Positions 32,915 to 41,618 of a stretch of 64,000 nucleotides of DNA are shown one piece after another. The stretch lies in the NCBI GenBank assembly GCA_938006335.1, contig CALLMF010000019.1, forward strand, positions 28,598-92,597, given 5' to 3'. The stretch's first letter is position 1; each line of letters begins with the position of its first letter. Under the pieces are notes generated by a model. That model searched no databases and had not been told where the DNA came from. It saw nothing but the letters and a program-made list of their open reading frames with translations. The stretch is from an uncultured Granulosicoccaceae bacterium (GTDB lineage Bacteria; Pseudomonadota; Gammaproteobacteria; Granulosicoccales; Granulosicoccaceae). Made by a program: the position numbers and the translations under genes.

Positions 32915-32949
32915 CCTAGTTCAAGCACGTACTTCTGGAGGTATCAGTT

Positions 32950-33819
32950 ATGACCACAGCATTGACGCCCAAATCTCAGAGCCTTGCGCTTCCGTCAGTC
33001 AGCGATGACCTGAACGGCTATTTTGCGCGAATCGCCAACATCGAGCTGCTGTCCGTCGAGCAGGAACAAACCTTGGCTCGCCGCCTGCGCGACAGCGAGG
33101 ATCTCGACGCTGCTCGCCAGCTGGTCATGTCCCAGTTGCGTTTTGTGGTGCATATCGCCCGCAGTTACAAGGGCTATGGTCTGCCCATGGCTGACCTGGT
33201 GCAGGAAGGCAATATTGGTCTGATGAAGGCGGTCAAGCGTTTCGATCCCGATGTCGGCGTGCGGCTGATCTCGTTTGCCGTGCACTGGATCCGCGCGGAA
33301 ATCCACGAGTACGTCATTCGCAACTGGCGCATCGTCAAGGTCGCGACCACCAAGGCCCAGCGCAAACTCTTCTTCAAGCTCCGAAGCGAGAAGAAGGCAC
33401 TCAACTGGTTCAGCCAGGAAGAGGTCGAGCGGGTTGCCGAGGATCTGAACGTCGATCCGAAGGTGGTTGTCGAGATGGAATCGCGCATGCATGGCCACGA
33501 CAGCGCGTTTGACGCTCCGGCGGGTGCTAGTGAAGATCGCGTGTCGCTTGCTCCGGCAGAACTACTGCATCAGGAAGCGGACGATCCTTCAGTTGTCGTG
33601 GAACGCAACGACGGATACGAACGATCGATGGAAGGTCTGGCAGCGGGCTTCGAGACGCTGGACGATCGGAGCCGGACCATTCTGGAACGTCGTTGGCTGT
33701 CCGATGAAAAGTCGACCCTGCACGAATTGGCCGCCGAGTACGGCGTGTCGGCGGAGCGTATCCGCCAGATCGAGAAGGCCGCGATGAAGAAGCTGAAGAC
33801 TCAGCTTCTCGCAGCCTGA
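32950..33819 (+). CDS. rpoH: RNA polymerase sigma factor RpoH (sigma-32)
   Basis: Heat-shock sigma factor, 289 residues. Region 2 reads GLPMADLVQEGNIGLMKAVKRFDP followed by WIRAEIHEYVIRNWR; the RpoH box QRKLFFKLRSEKK is near residue 137; region 4 carries LHELAAEYGVSAERIRQIEK. GGAGGT 7 nt before the ATG is a strong ribosome binding site. It follows ftsYEX as in other gammaproteobacteria, but the CIRCE operator at 32888-32914 adds probable HrcA repression. A hairpin at 33840-33867 follows it. Confidence 0.97.
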   Translation: MTTALTPKSQSLALPSVSDDLNGYFARIANIELLSVEQEQTLARRLRDSEDLDAARQLVMSQLRFVVHIARSYKGYGLPMADLVQEGNIGLMKAVKRFDPDVGVRLISFAVHWIRAEIHEYVIRNWRIVKVATTKAQRKLFFKLRSEKKALNWFSQEEVERVAEDLNVDPKVVVEMESRMHGHDSAFDAPAGASEDRVSLAPAELLHQEADDPSVVVERNDGYERSMEGLAAGFETLDDRSRTILERRWLSDEKSTLHELAAEYGVSAERIRQIEKAAMKKLKTQLLAA

Positions 33820-33839
33820 ACATCACATCACGTTGATGA

Positions 33840-33867
33840 AGCCGGTAGTGGCACGTCACTACCGGCT
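33840..33867. terminator. Hairpin between convergent rpoH and histidine kinase genes
   Basis: A perfect 11-bp stem (AGCCGGTAGTG with CACTACCGGCT) around a 6-nt loop GCACGT, 20 nt after the rpoH stop and 32 nt before the kinase stop. There is no T tract on either strand, so termination may be inefficient, Rho-assisted, or the hairpin may protect 3' ends. Confidence 0.65.
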
Positions 33868-33899
33868 GTAGACCCATCGAGTGACTCGGCACGTGGCGC

Positions 33900-35384
33900 T
33901 CACGCGGTTCTTCGGTTACTCGGCACGGGGTTGAAAGAAAACTCCACTTTCAAGCCTGGATCGTTGTCGTGCAGCGCGACCTCGGCCCCGTGAACGTTGG
34001 CAATCGCCTTGACCATGCTCAGCCCAAGCCCTGAACCGGGTGTCGTACGACTGGTTTCCAGCCGATACAGACGCTGAAACACTTTCTCGCGCTTGTCTTC
34101 CGGGATACCCGGACCCGTATCAGAAATCGCTAGCCACACCTTGCCGTCGCGCAGACCGCCATCGATATTGATTGCCACGCCCTCCGGGCAGTGATTGATG
34201 GCGTTCTCAATGACATTGACTGTCATTTGCAACAGCAGCTGGGTATCTCCCGTTACCGGCAGATCAGCCGTAGTTGCGATGTGATTGCCAAGCACTTGTC
34301 CGGACGCCTCGGCAACAGGCTCAAACACTTCGCACGCCGTTGCGACAATATCTGCGAGATTAACCGGCTTGAATTGCGCCTTGAGGGATCCCGCTTCGAC
34401 TTGAGAAACGCGCAACAGAGCTTCGAACGTGGCATTGATGTGCTCCGCCTCTGACAGTGCCTGTTCGAGTGATTCGCGGGCCACTTCACCGGCGGAGCCT
34501 TCAAACGCGTCGACTTGACGACTGGCATCGTCCAGATAACTGTAGAGGCGATTCAGCGGTGTCTTCAGATCGTGCGCAATATCAGTGCTCACTTCGCGAA
34601 TGCTATCGACATTGTCCTCCAGCCGATCGAGCGCAGCGTTGATTTGCAGAGACATGATGTCAACATCGTCGACGGCATAACTGACCGGAACGCGCTGGTT
34701 GAGTTCGCCATCGGCGACGCGGGCGAGCGTGCTGCTCAGACCACTCAGTCGACAATCAAACCAGCGGGAAATCCACACGGCGGCCAGAATCGACAACACC
34801 ATGGAGACACCCAGAGCCCACATCAGGCAGTTGAGTGCCACTGCCCGCAAATCGCTCAGCGGCTCAAGGCTCCGCCCGATCGACAATTGATAGTCGCCAA
34901 GATTCTTGTTCAGGAACCGGTAGGTGCTGTCGACATCTTCAACACCCAGCGTCTTGCCATTCCACTCGTGATAGCCCACGGTACCCGCGCTTGTGGTGAT
35001 ATTGCTCAACACTCGCTCACCATTCGGCGCAAACAAGGCGTAGCCCAGGGACTCGCGCATCGGGCCGGGTTTTTCCAGACGACGAAGCAAGTGTTCTTCG
35101 ACACCCTCGATACCTTGTTGCTCGTAGATACCGGCCACGATCTTGTGTCTCAAATCAAGTGTGCCGTCCAGATGATCGACGGTGCGCTGCTGCAGCGCCG
35201 AGTAGAACGAGTAGCCGGTGACTCCAACGGTGCTGCAGAACAACAACCAGAACACCATCCCTATGCGGAACGGCGAACTGCGCAGTAGCGCGAAACGCGC
35301 AAGCGCCGCCCTGACCAGGCGCTCACGAGCATTGACTGGTGCCGGAATGTCCGATCGGTCCAGAGTCAGCGGTGTCGCCGTCAT
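33900..35384 (-). CDS. Membrane sensor histidine kinase
   Basis: About 494 residues from the ATG at 35384: TM1 about 39-62, a periplasmic sensor of about 120 residues, TM2 about 183-205, HAMP about 206-258, and dimerisation domain with H271 in STDIAHDLKTPLNRL. The ATPase part has NVIENAINHCPEG, SDTGPGIP and GSGLGLSMVKAI. An alternative ATG at 35468 would overlap the response regulator gene by 14 nt. It is the partner of the OmpR-type regulator immediately upstream and resembles PhoQ/QseC-type kinases. The signal is unknown. Confidence 0.93.
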   Translation of the reverse strand: MTATPLTLDRSDIPAPVNARERLVRAALARFALLRSSPFRIGMVFWLLFCSTVGVTGYSFYSALQQRTVDHLDGTLDLRHKIVAGIYEQQGIEGVEEHLLRRLEKPGPMRESLGYALFAPNGERVLSNITTSAGTVGYHEWNGKTLGVEDVDSTYRFLNKNLGDYQLSIGRSLEPLSDLRAVALNCLMWALGVSMVLSILAAVWISRWFDCRLSGLSSTLARVADGELNQRVPVSYAVDDVDIMSLQINAALDRLEDNVDSIREVSTDIAHDLKTPLNRLYSYLDDASRQVDAFEGSAGEVARESLEQALSEAEHINATFEALLRVSQVEAGSLKAQFKPVNLADIVATACEVFEPVAEASGQVLGNHIATTADLPVTGDTQLLLQMTVNVIENAINHCPEGVAINIDGGLRDGKVWLAISDTGPGIPEDKREKVFQRLYRLETSRTTPGSGLGLSMVKAIANVHGAEVALHDNDPGLKVEFSFNPVPSNRRTA

Positions 35385-35454
35385 CCTGGAGCAGCTAGCG
35401 CCGGATACGGCCGGGGACCCGGCTTCGACGTGTGCTGCGGCTAACGGTTGTTTA

Positions 35455-36132
35455 TCAACGTGGCGCATGCATGCTGTACCCAAGGTTTCTGACGGTATGC
35501 AACAACGGTCGCTCGAAGGGCTTGTCGATCTTTGCTCGCAATCGGCTGATATGCGTCTCGACCACGCTGGTTTTTGGATCGAAGTGAAAGTCCCACACCT
35601 GCTCCAACAACATCGTTCGGCTAACCACGCGATCGGCATTGCGCATGAGCACTTCGAGCAGAGTGAATTCGCGCGGTTGCAAGTCGATGCTTACGTCACC
35701 GCGTCGGACCGTGCGCTTCAACAGATCAAGCTCCAGATCGGCAACGGTCAAGTGCGTTGTCTCCACCGACGTGGCAGGTCGTCGCGCGAGTGCGTTAACG
35801 CGCGCCAACAGTTCCGAAAACGCGAAGGGTTTCGTCAGGTAGTCATCAGCTCCCGCCTCCAGACCCGTGACCCGGTCGTCTACACCGGACACGGAGGTCA
35901 GGAAGATCACGGGCGTACGACTTCCGGACGCGCGCAGGGCCTTGACCAGTGCCAGCCCATCCATACCCGGAAGCATTCGATCGAGCACAAGAACGTCGTA
36001 CTCGGTCTGCATGCACTGGACCATGGCCTCGCGACCGTTCTCGAGTACATCGACCACGTGCCCAGCCTCGGACAGTCCCTTCGATGCGTACTCGGCGGTT
36101 CTGGCGTCGTCCTCGACGAGCAGTATGTGCAT
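35455..36132 (-). CDS. OmpR/PhoB-family response regulator
   Basis: A 225-residue two-domain regulator starting MHILLVEDDARTAEY; D51 in VLVLDRMLPGMDG is the phosphoacceptor and KPFAFSELLAR carries the conserved Lys. The C-terminal winged helix shows LDLLKRTVRRGD, LQPREFTLLEVLMRN and TSVVETHISRLRAKID. CAGGAGA precedes the ATG at 36132. It is cotranscribed with the kinase downstream and probably with the small secreted protein gene 34 nt upstream. Confidence 0.95.
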   Translation of the reverse strand: MHILLVEDDARTAEYASKGLSEAGHVVDVLENGREAMVQCMQTEYDVLVLDRMLPGMDGLALVKALRASGSRTPVIFLTSVSGVDDRVTGLEAGADDYLTKPFAFSELLARVNALARRPATSVETTHLTVADLELDLLKRTVRRGDVSIDLQPREFTLLEVLMRNADRVVSRTMLLEQVWDFHFDPKTSVVETHISRLRAKIDKPFERPLLHTVRNLGYSMHAPR

Positions 36133-36166
36133 GTCTGTCTCCTGATCAGTAATGGGTCTTGCGACT

Positions 36167-36421
36167 CTACGAGCTCGGGGTGATGTGACCACCATCGTTG
36201 GCAAAGGGCAACTGTGCTACATCCGCAGGTGCCTCGCGGTGACGATACTCTTTGCCGAGCAGCCCGAGTCCAGACCAGACAGGCGCTGGGGCTGCAGCCG
36301 ACTCGATGATCGTCGAGTCGAGTACCCTATCCAGGCTATCGTGCGTGATCGCTGACGCCGGCGCAGCAACGATCAGAGCCAGTGCCGCGAAAATGACGTT
36401 TCGTAGTGATTGGCTGAACAT
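36167..36421 (-). CDS. Small secreted protein of unknown function
   Basis: An 84-residue protein with a clear signal peptide: a hydrophobic run from about residue 8 and a probable cleavage after APASA at about 23. The mature part of about 60 residues holds SLDRVLDSTIIESAAAPAP and GLGLLGKEYRHRE. GAGG lies about 9 nt before the ATG. No family is recognised. It lies directly upstream of the response regulator on the same strand and is divergent from the GH16 gene across 192 bp. A role as a signal or accessory for the kinase is only a guess. Confidence 0.68.
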   Translation of the reverse strand: MFSQSLRNVIFAALALIVAAPASAITHDSLDRVLDSTIIESAAAPAPVWSGLGLLGKEYRHREAPADVAQLPFANDGGHITPSS

Positions 36422-36613
36422 GTGGCGGTACCTCGTGTTTGTTTGTTTTCAGCAGTATCGGTACCCAAGCTTCCACAGGCCTCTCGCTGACCTTAACAAT
36501 CCGTATACCGTGCCAAGGCAGCGCAGATTGTGTGACGGGCCTCAGGTATTGAAACCACTCGCAACTCGCCACGGTTTGCTACTGTGCCGACACTTTGACC
36601 CTCGACAGGCACG

Positions 36614-39562
36614 ATGACAAATTCCACTGTACGGACCCGCAGGACTTCCCTCCGCAGACTTGGAGTGTCCGCAGCCACCGCTCTGCTAGCCTTGGCCAGT
36701 GCGGCGGCCTCGGCAGCCGCACCCACAGTCCCCGGAGCCCCCGTCGGCACTGTCTCCGACAATGGAGTGAGCCTGAGTTGGGCAGCCTCCGCCGATGACG
36801 AGTCGGTCACCGGCTACAACGTCTACCGTAACGGCAGCTACCTCACAACTGTCGCGACCAACCAGGCAAGTGTCGCCTTCGGGTCCGGAGACACTGCCAC
36901 CTTCGCGATTGCAGCCTTCGACAGCCCGTCCGACGGATCCGCACGAGGTTACTCGGCGCTGTCCGCTGCCACCGAATTTTCACGCACTAACGAGTCTGCC
37001 TCAACCCCGGCAACAGACACATCGGCTGAGCCCACAGCGCCGCGTGGCCTGGGTGCCACGCGCACGTCCAACAGCACGGTCTTGTTGACGTGGCAGGCGT
37101 CCGCGGATGCTGACGGCGTGGCCGGATACAACGTATACCGGGACGGCCAGTACATCACTTCGGTCTCCAATCCGCGCCTCGGCGATATCGGGCTGGCTGC
37201 AGGCGTCAGCTACGAGTACTACGTGGTCGCCTATGACGTGCCACGTAACTTTTCAGAACGTTCCGTGAGCGTCACCGTGTCAGCGACGGTCGGAGATACG
37301 GCACAAGCCAATGATCCGGTTACGCCCACACCTGCCGATCCGGACGAAGGCAACGATGCAGAGACAGACAACAGCGGCGGACCCGACACCGCCGCGCCCG
37401 ACGCACCGACCAACGTCGTGGCCACAATCACCGACGCCAATACCCGCATCAGCTGGAGCCCGGCAAACGATGATAGAGGCGTTTCCGGCTACAACGTCTA
37501 TCGAAACGATGCCTATATCACCACGACCGGCGCGACCAGCTACATCGATACTGGCCGGGCCTCGGCGTCCGACGCCTACTATGTGGTCGCTTTCGATGCT
37601 GTGCCGAACTTCTCCCAACGATCGGCAGAAGCCAGCACCGACAACAGCACGCCCGGCGCTACCGACCCTGACGCAGATCAGGACAACAACCCGGTGGTTG
37701 ACGACACCGACATGGATGACGGCCTCGACACGACAGCCCCGAACGCTCCGTCGAGTGTCACGGTGAGCAACGCCGACACCGGCAACCAGGTGAGCTGGAC
37801 AGCCGCCACCGACAACATTGGCGTTGCTGGCTACAACCTGTATCGCGATGACAACTACCTGCAGACAGTCTCGGGGCTGAGTGCAACCGACACCGGCAGC
37901 AGCTCCACCACCGCCGAGTACTACGTCGTGGCCTTCGACGCTGTACCCAACTTCTCCGCACGCTCACCGGTTGCGACAGCCAGCAATACCATCGCTGCTG
38001 ATCCGGACGATGGCAGCAACGCCCCAGGCGATGACTCATCCGACGACGGCGGCACATCCGGCGATGCGCCGCCTGTTCTGGATGACCCTTCTGCCAGCGC
38101 CGTCCCGAGCCCGTCGTTCAGCGATCCGTTTGGATTCGAGCTTGAAACGGACACCGAAGCGCCGACAGCCGGTGGCCCGCCGACGCAACCCAAGAATCTG
38201 CGACTCGACCTCGTCAGCTACGACTGGGTGGAGTTCAGCTGGGCGCCCTCAAACGACGACGGCACAGTCGTGGCCTACGAGATCACGCGAAACGATGGCG
38301 TCAGCTATCGCCTGACACCGTCGCTGCCGAGCGGACTGTCCCTGGATCCGGGCACCTACGCCGAGTACGAGAAGTACTGGGCGACGACGAGCTTCATCGA
38401 CTGCAATGACACGCGATTCGCCTTGGGCTTCGGCACCGAAAAGGCCGAGGACGGCCCATGGAATTGCAGCGTCACCGGCCCCAACCCGGGCGATGACTAC
38501 AGCTACACCGTGGCAGCCATTGATGACGCTGGACAACGCTCCCCCGAATCGGAGCCTGTACAGATCGCCTTCTTTGAAGAGGAAAATGCGCCGATCCCCT
38601 TGTACGACGACATCTACCTCGGGCCCAACGACAGGTTCGCCTCCGTCAACAACCTGTCCACCGTGCCTTCCTTCATCGGGAACTTTGATCTCGTGTTCGA
38701 GGAGGAATTCGATGGAAGCGACGTCGACTCCTCTCTCTGGAATACGTCACTGCTGTGGGGCGATTCGCTCATCATCAATGGTGAACAGCAGTACTTCGTC
38801 AACACGCAACAGTCACCGGACTTCGGCTACAACCCGTTCAACTTCGCAGGCAGTGCTGACAATGGCGCCCTTGATGGCGAAGGTCTGACCATCGAGGCCA
38901 TCCCCGTACCGGACGACCTGCGCGCTGAACTTCCTCCGGTGTGCGAGGAAGCCGATCCAACGGGACTCGACCGTTGCGAGTTCCTGTCAGGCGCCTTGTC
39001 CAGCCATGACAAGTTCAGCTTCATCTACGGCTATGTGGAAGGTCGCATACGTGCGAGCACCACGTCGGGCGCCCTGTCGAGCTTCTATCTGTACCACCGC
39101 TACATCGGTGGCAACGAGAGTGATCAGCGCCTGCGCCACGGGCCGGAAATCGACATCCTCGAATACCTGGGCGAAAATCCCTTCGGTAACGAAGACGCCT
39201 TTCAGAACTACCACTTCACCGACCCGAACACGGGAATCATTCGCTCTTCGCCAACCATGAATCACGCGAAAAACCCGACCGATCCGACCGACGTGTATGG
39301 CGGCGACTATCACACCTTCGGAGTGCTCTGGGAGCCGCAGCTGGTGATCTGGTATATCGATGGCGTCGAGGTGCGACGCATCTTTGGACCACAAGTCTCA
39401 CGGCAGCCGATGAACATCGTCAACTACCTCGTCGCCGGATCTGCCTGGGCACCGACGCCTGATGTATCGAACCCGGACAATTTTCCGATCAACATGGATA
39501 TCGACTACATCCGTGTCTTCCAACGGGATGCCTTCCGGGGCACAGCAAATTTCGGTCAGTAG
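36614..39562 (+). CDS. Secreted multi-FN3 protein with C-terminal glycoside hydrolase family 16 domain
   Basis: A 982-residue exported protein. The N-terminus has RRTSLRRLG before a hydrophobic run and ASAAAP, a signal peptide with Tat-like Arg pairs. Five FN3-like modules follow, marked by G/AYNVYRN/D-type strands near residues 65, 168, 289, 404 and a divergent one near 552, separated by Asp/Pro/Ser/Thr-rich linkers. The GH16 domain covers about 689-975, with the catalytic signature EIDILE (E845 nucleophile, D847, E850 acid/base). It should cut beta-1,3/1,4-glucans or galactans; substrate is unknown. No strong ribosome binding site is seen. Its end overlaps convergent nhaR-like by 7 nt. Confidence 0.9.
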   Translation: MTNSTVRTRRTSLRRLGVSAATALLALASAAASAAAPTVPGAPVGTVSDNGVSLSWAASADDESVTGYNVYRNGSYLTTVATNQASVAFGSGDTATFAIAAFDSPSDGSARGYSALSAATEFSRTNESASTPATDTSAEPTAPRGLGATRTSNSTVLLTWQASADADGVAGYNVYRDGQYITSVSNPRLGDIGLAAGVSYEYYVVAYDVPRNFSERSVSVTVSATVGDTAQANDPVTPTPADPDEGNDAETDNSGGPDTAAPDAPTNVVATITDANTRISWSPANDDRGVSGYNVYRNDAYITTTGATSYIDTGRASASDAYYVVAFDAVPNFSQRSAEASTDNSTPGATDPDADQDNNPVVDDTDMDDGLDTTAPNAPSSVTVSNADTGNQVSWTAATDNIGVAGYNLYRDDNYLQTVSGLSATDTGSSSTTAEYYVVAFDAVPNFSARSPVATASNTIAADPDDGSNAPGDDSSDDGGTSGDAPPVLDDPSASAVPSPSFSDPFGFELETDTEAPTAGGPPTQPKNLRLDLVSYDWVEFSWAPSNDDGTVVAYEITRNDGVSYRLTPSLPSGLSLDPGTYAEYEKYWATTSFIDCNDTRFALGFGTEKAEDGPWNCSVTGPNPGDDYSYTVAAIDDAGQRSPESEPVQIAFFEEENAPIPLYDDIYLGPNDRFASVNNLSTVPSFIGNFDLVFEEEFDGSDVDSSLWNTSLLWGDSLIINGEQQYFVNTQQSPDFGYNPFNFAGSADNGALDGEGLTIEAIPVPDDLRAELPPVCEEADPTGLDRCEFLSGALSSHDKFSFIYGYVEGRIRASTTSGALSSFYLYHRYIGGNESDQRLRHGPEIDILEYLGENPFGNEDAFQNYHFTDPNTGIIRSSPTMNHAKNPTDPTDVYGGDYHTFGVLWEPQLVIWYIDGVEVRRIFGPQVSRQPMNIVNYLVAGSAWAPTPDVSNPDNFPINMDIDYIRVFQRDAFRGTANFGQ

Positions 39563-40521
39563 GCACGGACAAGGCTGCGGGGGTCTTCATCGCCCCCGCG
39601 GCGCTCTTGCGATCGACCAACGGCCGAATTCGCACGATCTATCGTCGTGCGAGCGTTGTCGATCAGCGATAACACCGAGTCATGCCGAAGCCGTCTCTCC
39701 GGGGTGATCGCCACGAGCGATTCATTGACGCCCGTGGCAATGCCAACCGGAAAGACGTTGCGATTTTCCGCGAGGTCCTGTCGCAGTATCAGAGGCGCGG
39801 GAAACAAACCAGCGCCCTGTTCGCCAAAGGTCTTCATCAACGCACTGTCATCGAATTCAGCGAGGATCTCCGGCTTGATATCGTATTCGTCGAACCAGTG
39901 ATCGAGGCTCCGCCGCATGGCGTTCGACTTGCGCGGCAGCAGTAGCGGCGCCCCCTGCAAGGATGAGGGGAAGCTCTGCTCAAAACGCTCGACCATATCC
40001 GACGTCCCGAAAAACGCGACCGAGCTGGAACCCAGCACATGGTTTGCCGATCGCACACCGAGTCCCGTCGGCACCGGACGATCGGACAGCACCATATCCA
40101 GGCGATGCACCGACAGCTCGGCCAACAGCGTATCGAGGGGACCCTCGACAACATCAAGTCGATTACCTGTCTGCAGCATGGGCATCAGAACACGGTAGAT
40201 CACGAGCTTGGCCAACACGTCGATCACGCCGACGCGCAGGGTGATGGAGTGACCGGATTTGCTGTCCAGAGCGTGAGCGAGCTCCTGCCCGGTAGCAAAC
40301 ATCTGCTCGGTGTAGCCGCGCATCAGTCGCGCGGTCTCTGTCGGTGCCAGCCCTCGTCCGTGTCGCTCGAACAAGGCCGAACCCACCCGTTTTTCGAGGC
40401 GTCGTATCTGTGCGCTGATCGTTTGCGGCGTCAGGTCCAGTACGTCGGCCGCGGCGGCGATGCTGCCCTCGTCCATGACGGTGTTGAAGTACAGCAGGTG
40501 GTGATAGTTCAGTTGTTTCAT
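39556..40521 (-). CDS. LysR-family regulator, NhaR-like
   Basis: A 321-residue LysR-type transcriptional regulator. The N-terminal winged helix reads LNYHHLLYFNTVMDEGSIAAAADVL and LTPQTISAQIRRLEKRVG, which closely follow NhaR, the Na+-responsive activator of nhaA; the effector domain covers about 90-300. Its ATG overlaps the stop of the antiporter gene by 3 nt (ATGA-type), so both are cotranslated. Regulation of the antiporter by Na+ or Ca2+ is a plausible inference. Confidence 0.87.
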   Translation of the reverse strand: MKQLNYHHLLYFNTVMDEGSIAAAADVLDLTPQTISAQIRRLEKRVGSALFERHGRGLAPTETARLMRGYTEQMFATGQELAHALDSKSGHSITLRVGVIDVLAKLVIYRVLMPMLQTGNRLDVVEGPLDTLLAELSVHRLDMVLSDRPVPTGLGVRSANHVLGSSSVAFFGTSDMVERFEQSFPSSLQGAPLLLPRKSNAMRRSLDHWFDEYDIKPEILAEFDDSALMKTFGEQGAGLFPAPLILRQDLAENRNVFPVGIATGVNESLVAITPERRLRHDSVLSLIDNARTTIDRANSAVGRSQERRGGDEDPRSLVRAY

Positions 40522-41450
40522 CAGCTGAGTAACAGGCCGATATACATTGCGTAACTCACCAGCAAGACCGTGCCGACGCTACGTCCCACCCGGCCGGGGC
40601 GAAGCCCCGCGATGAGCAGCAGAACGGAAAGGAGCAACAGATACGCAAACGTCGGTACCCCGAGACCGCCGGCATCGAGCGGTACGATCAGGCCGGACAC
40701 GCCAAGTACCAGACCCAGATTCATGATGTTGGATCCAACGATGTTGGCGATGGCCAGGTCGACCTCGTGACGGAGCACGGCCATGACCGTGGCGACGATC
40801 TCCGGCAATCCGGTCCCGATAGAGGTGACCGTCAACGCAATGACCGCTTCGGAGACTCCAAAACCCGCGGCCAGCCCGGATCCACCAACGATCAACGCCT
40901 CCGCGCCCAAAGCCAGCGCGACGACACCCAGACCCGTCAACAGCACATAGCGACCCGTGCTTCCTTGAGCAACAGGCGTGTCCGCAGCCGTGTCAGGATC
41001 AATCCGTCGAATGGCCCAGGCCAGGCCGGCAGCGGCGAGGACAAGCAAGCCGAGAGCCTCGAGTCGCCCGACATGCCCGTCCGCGAGAAAGGCAACGGCA
41101 ACCACGCTGAGCGCGAGCATGACGGGTATGTGCCGGCGGGCCATTTCCCGGCCAATCGGTAGCGCCGCAATGACCGAGCCGATACCAAGGACGATGGTGA
41201 GATTCACGATATTCGAGCCGATGGCGTTGCCGACCGCGATATCGCCATATCCCTGCATTGCCGCACCGGCACTCACAAACAATTCCGGCGCACTGGTGCC
41301 GACTGATACCAGCAGTAGACCGATCAGTGCCGGCGACCATCCCAGTCGCGCACCGATACCCTTCACACCATCAATCAGCCAGTCACCGCCCCGATACAGG
41401 GCGAAGCAACCTGCCAGCACGAGCCCAAGATTGATGGCGGTGGCAGACAC
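40521..41450 (-). CDS. Calcium/sodium antiporter (CaCA family)
   Basis: A 309-residue membrane protein with about ten hydrophobic segments and the inverted repeat of the cation/Ca2+ exchanger family: GNAIGSNIVNLTIVLG in the first half and ANIVGSNIMNLGLVLG in the second, each preceded by acidic alpha-motif residues (TSAPELFVS, GTGLPEIVAT). It resembles YrbG-type K+-dependent Na+/Ca2+ exchangers. The start is GTG 41450 with AAGGA about 8 nt upstream. It is the first gene of a two-gene unit with the NhaR-like regulator. Confidence 0.92.
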   Translation of the reverse strand: MSATAINLGLVLAGCFALYRGGDWLIDGVKGIGARLGWSPALIGLLLVSVGTSAPELFVSAGAAMQGYGDIAVGNAIGSNIVNLTIVLGIGSVIAALPIGREMARRHIPVMLALSVVAVAFLADGHVGRLEALGLLVLAAAGLAWAIRRIDPDTAADTPVAQGSTGRYVLLTGLGVVALALGAEALIVGGSGLAAGFGVSEAVIALTVTSIGTGLPEIVATVMAVLRHEVDLAIANIVGSNIMNLGLVLGVSGLIVPLDAGGLGVPTFAYLLLLSVLLLIAGLRPGRVGRSVGTVLLVSYAMYIGLLLS

Positions 41451-41561
41451 GCGTTATGTCCTTCGACGACTCGTGCGCAGTTTGACGCCCACGAAATAAG
41501 AATTTATCGGAGACATCCGCCAAGCCTAATGCTCAGACACATCGGATACCATCGCAAACCA

Positions 41562-41585
41562 CGAAAAAACAGTAAGTTTTTTTCG
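41562..41585. terminator. A/T-rich hairpin after ctaB
   Basis: CGAAAAAAC and GTTTTTTTCG flank AGTAA and can pair with one bulge, giving A and T runs on either strand. It lies in the 168-bp gap between the ctaB stop and the antiporter start, where the cytochrome oxidase transcript would end. The stem is weak because it is mostly A-T. Confidence 0.4.
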
Positions 41586-41618
41586 ATCTGATCGGATGCA
41601 TTCACAGAAAAATGCGGG

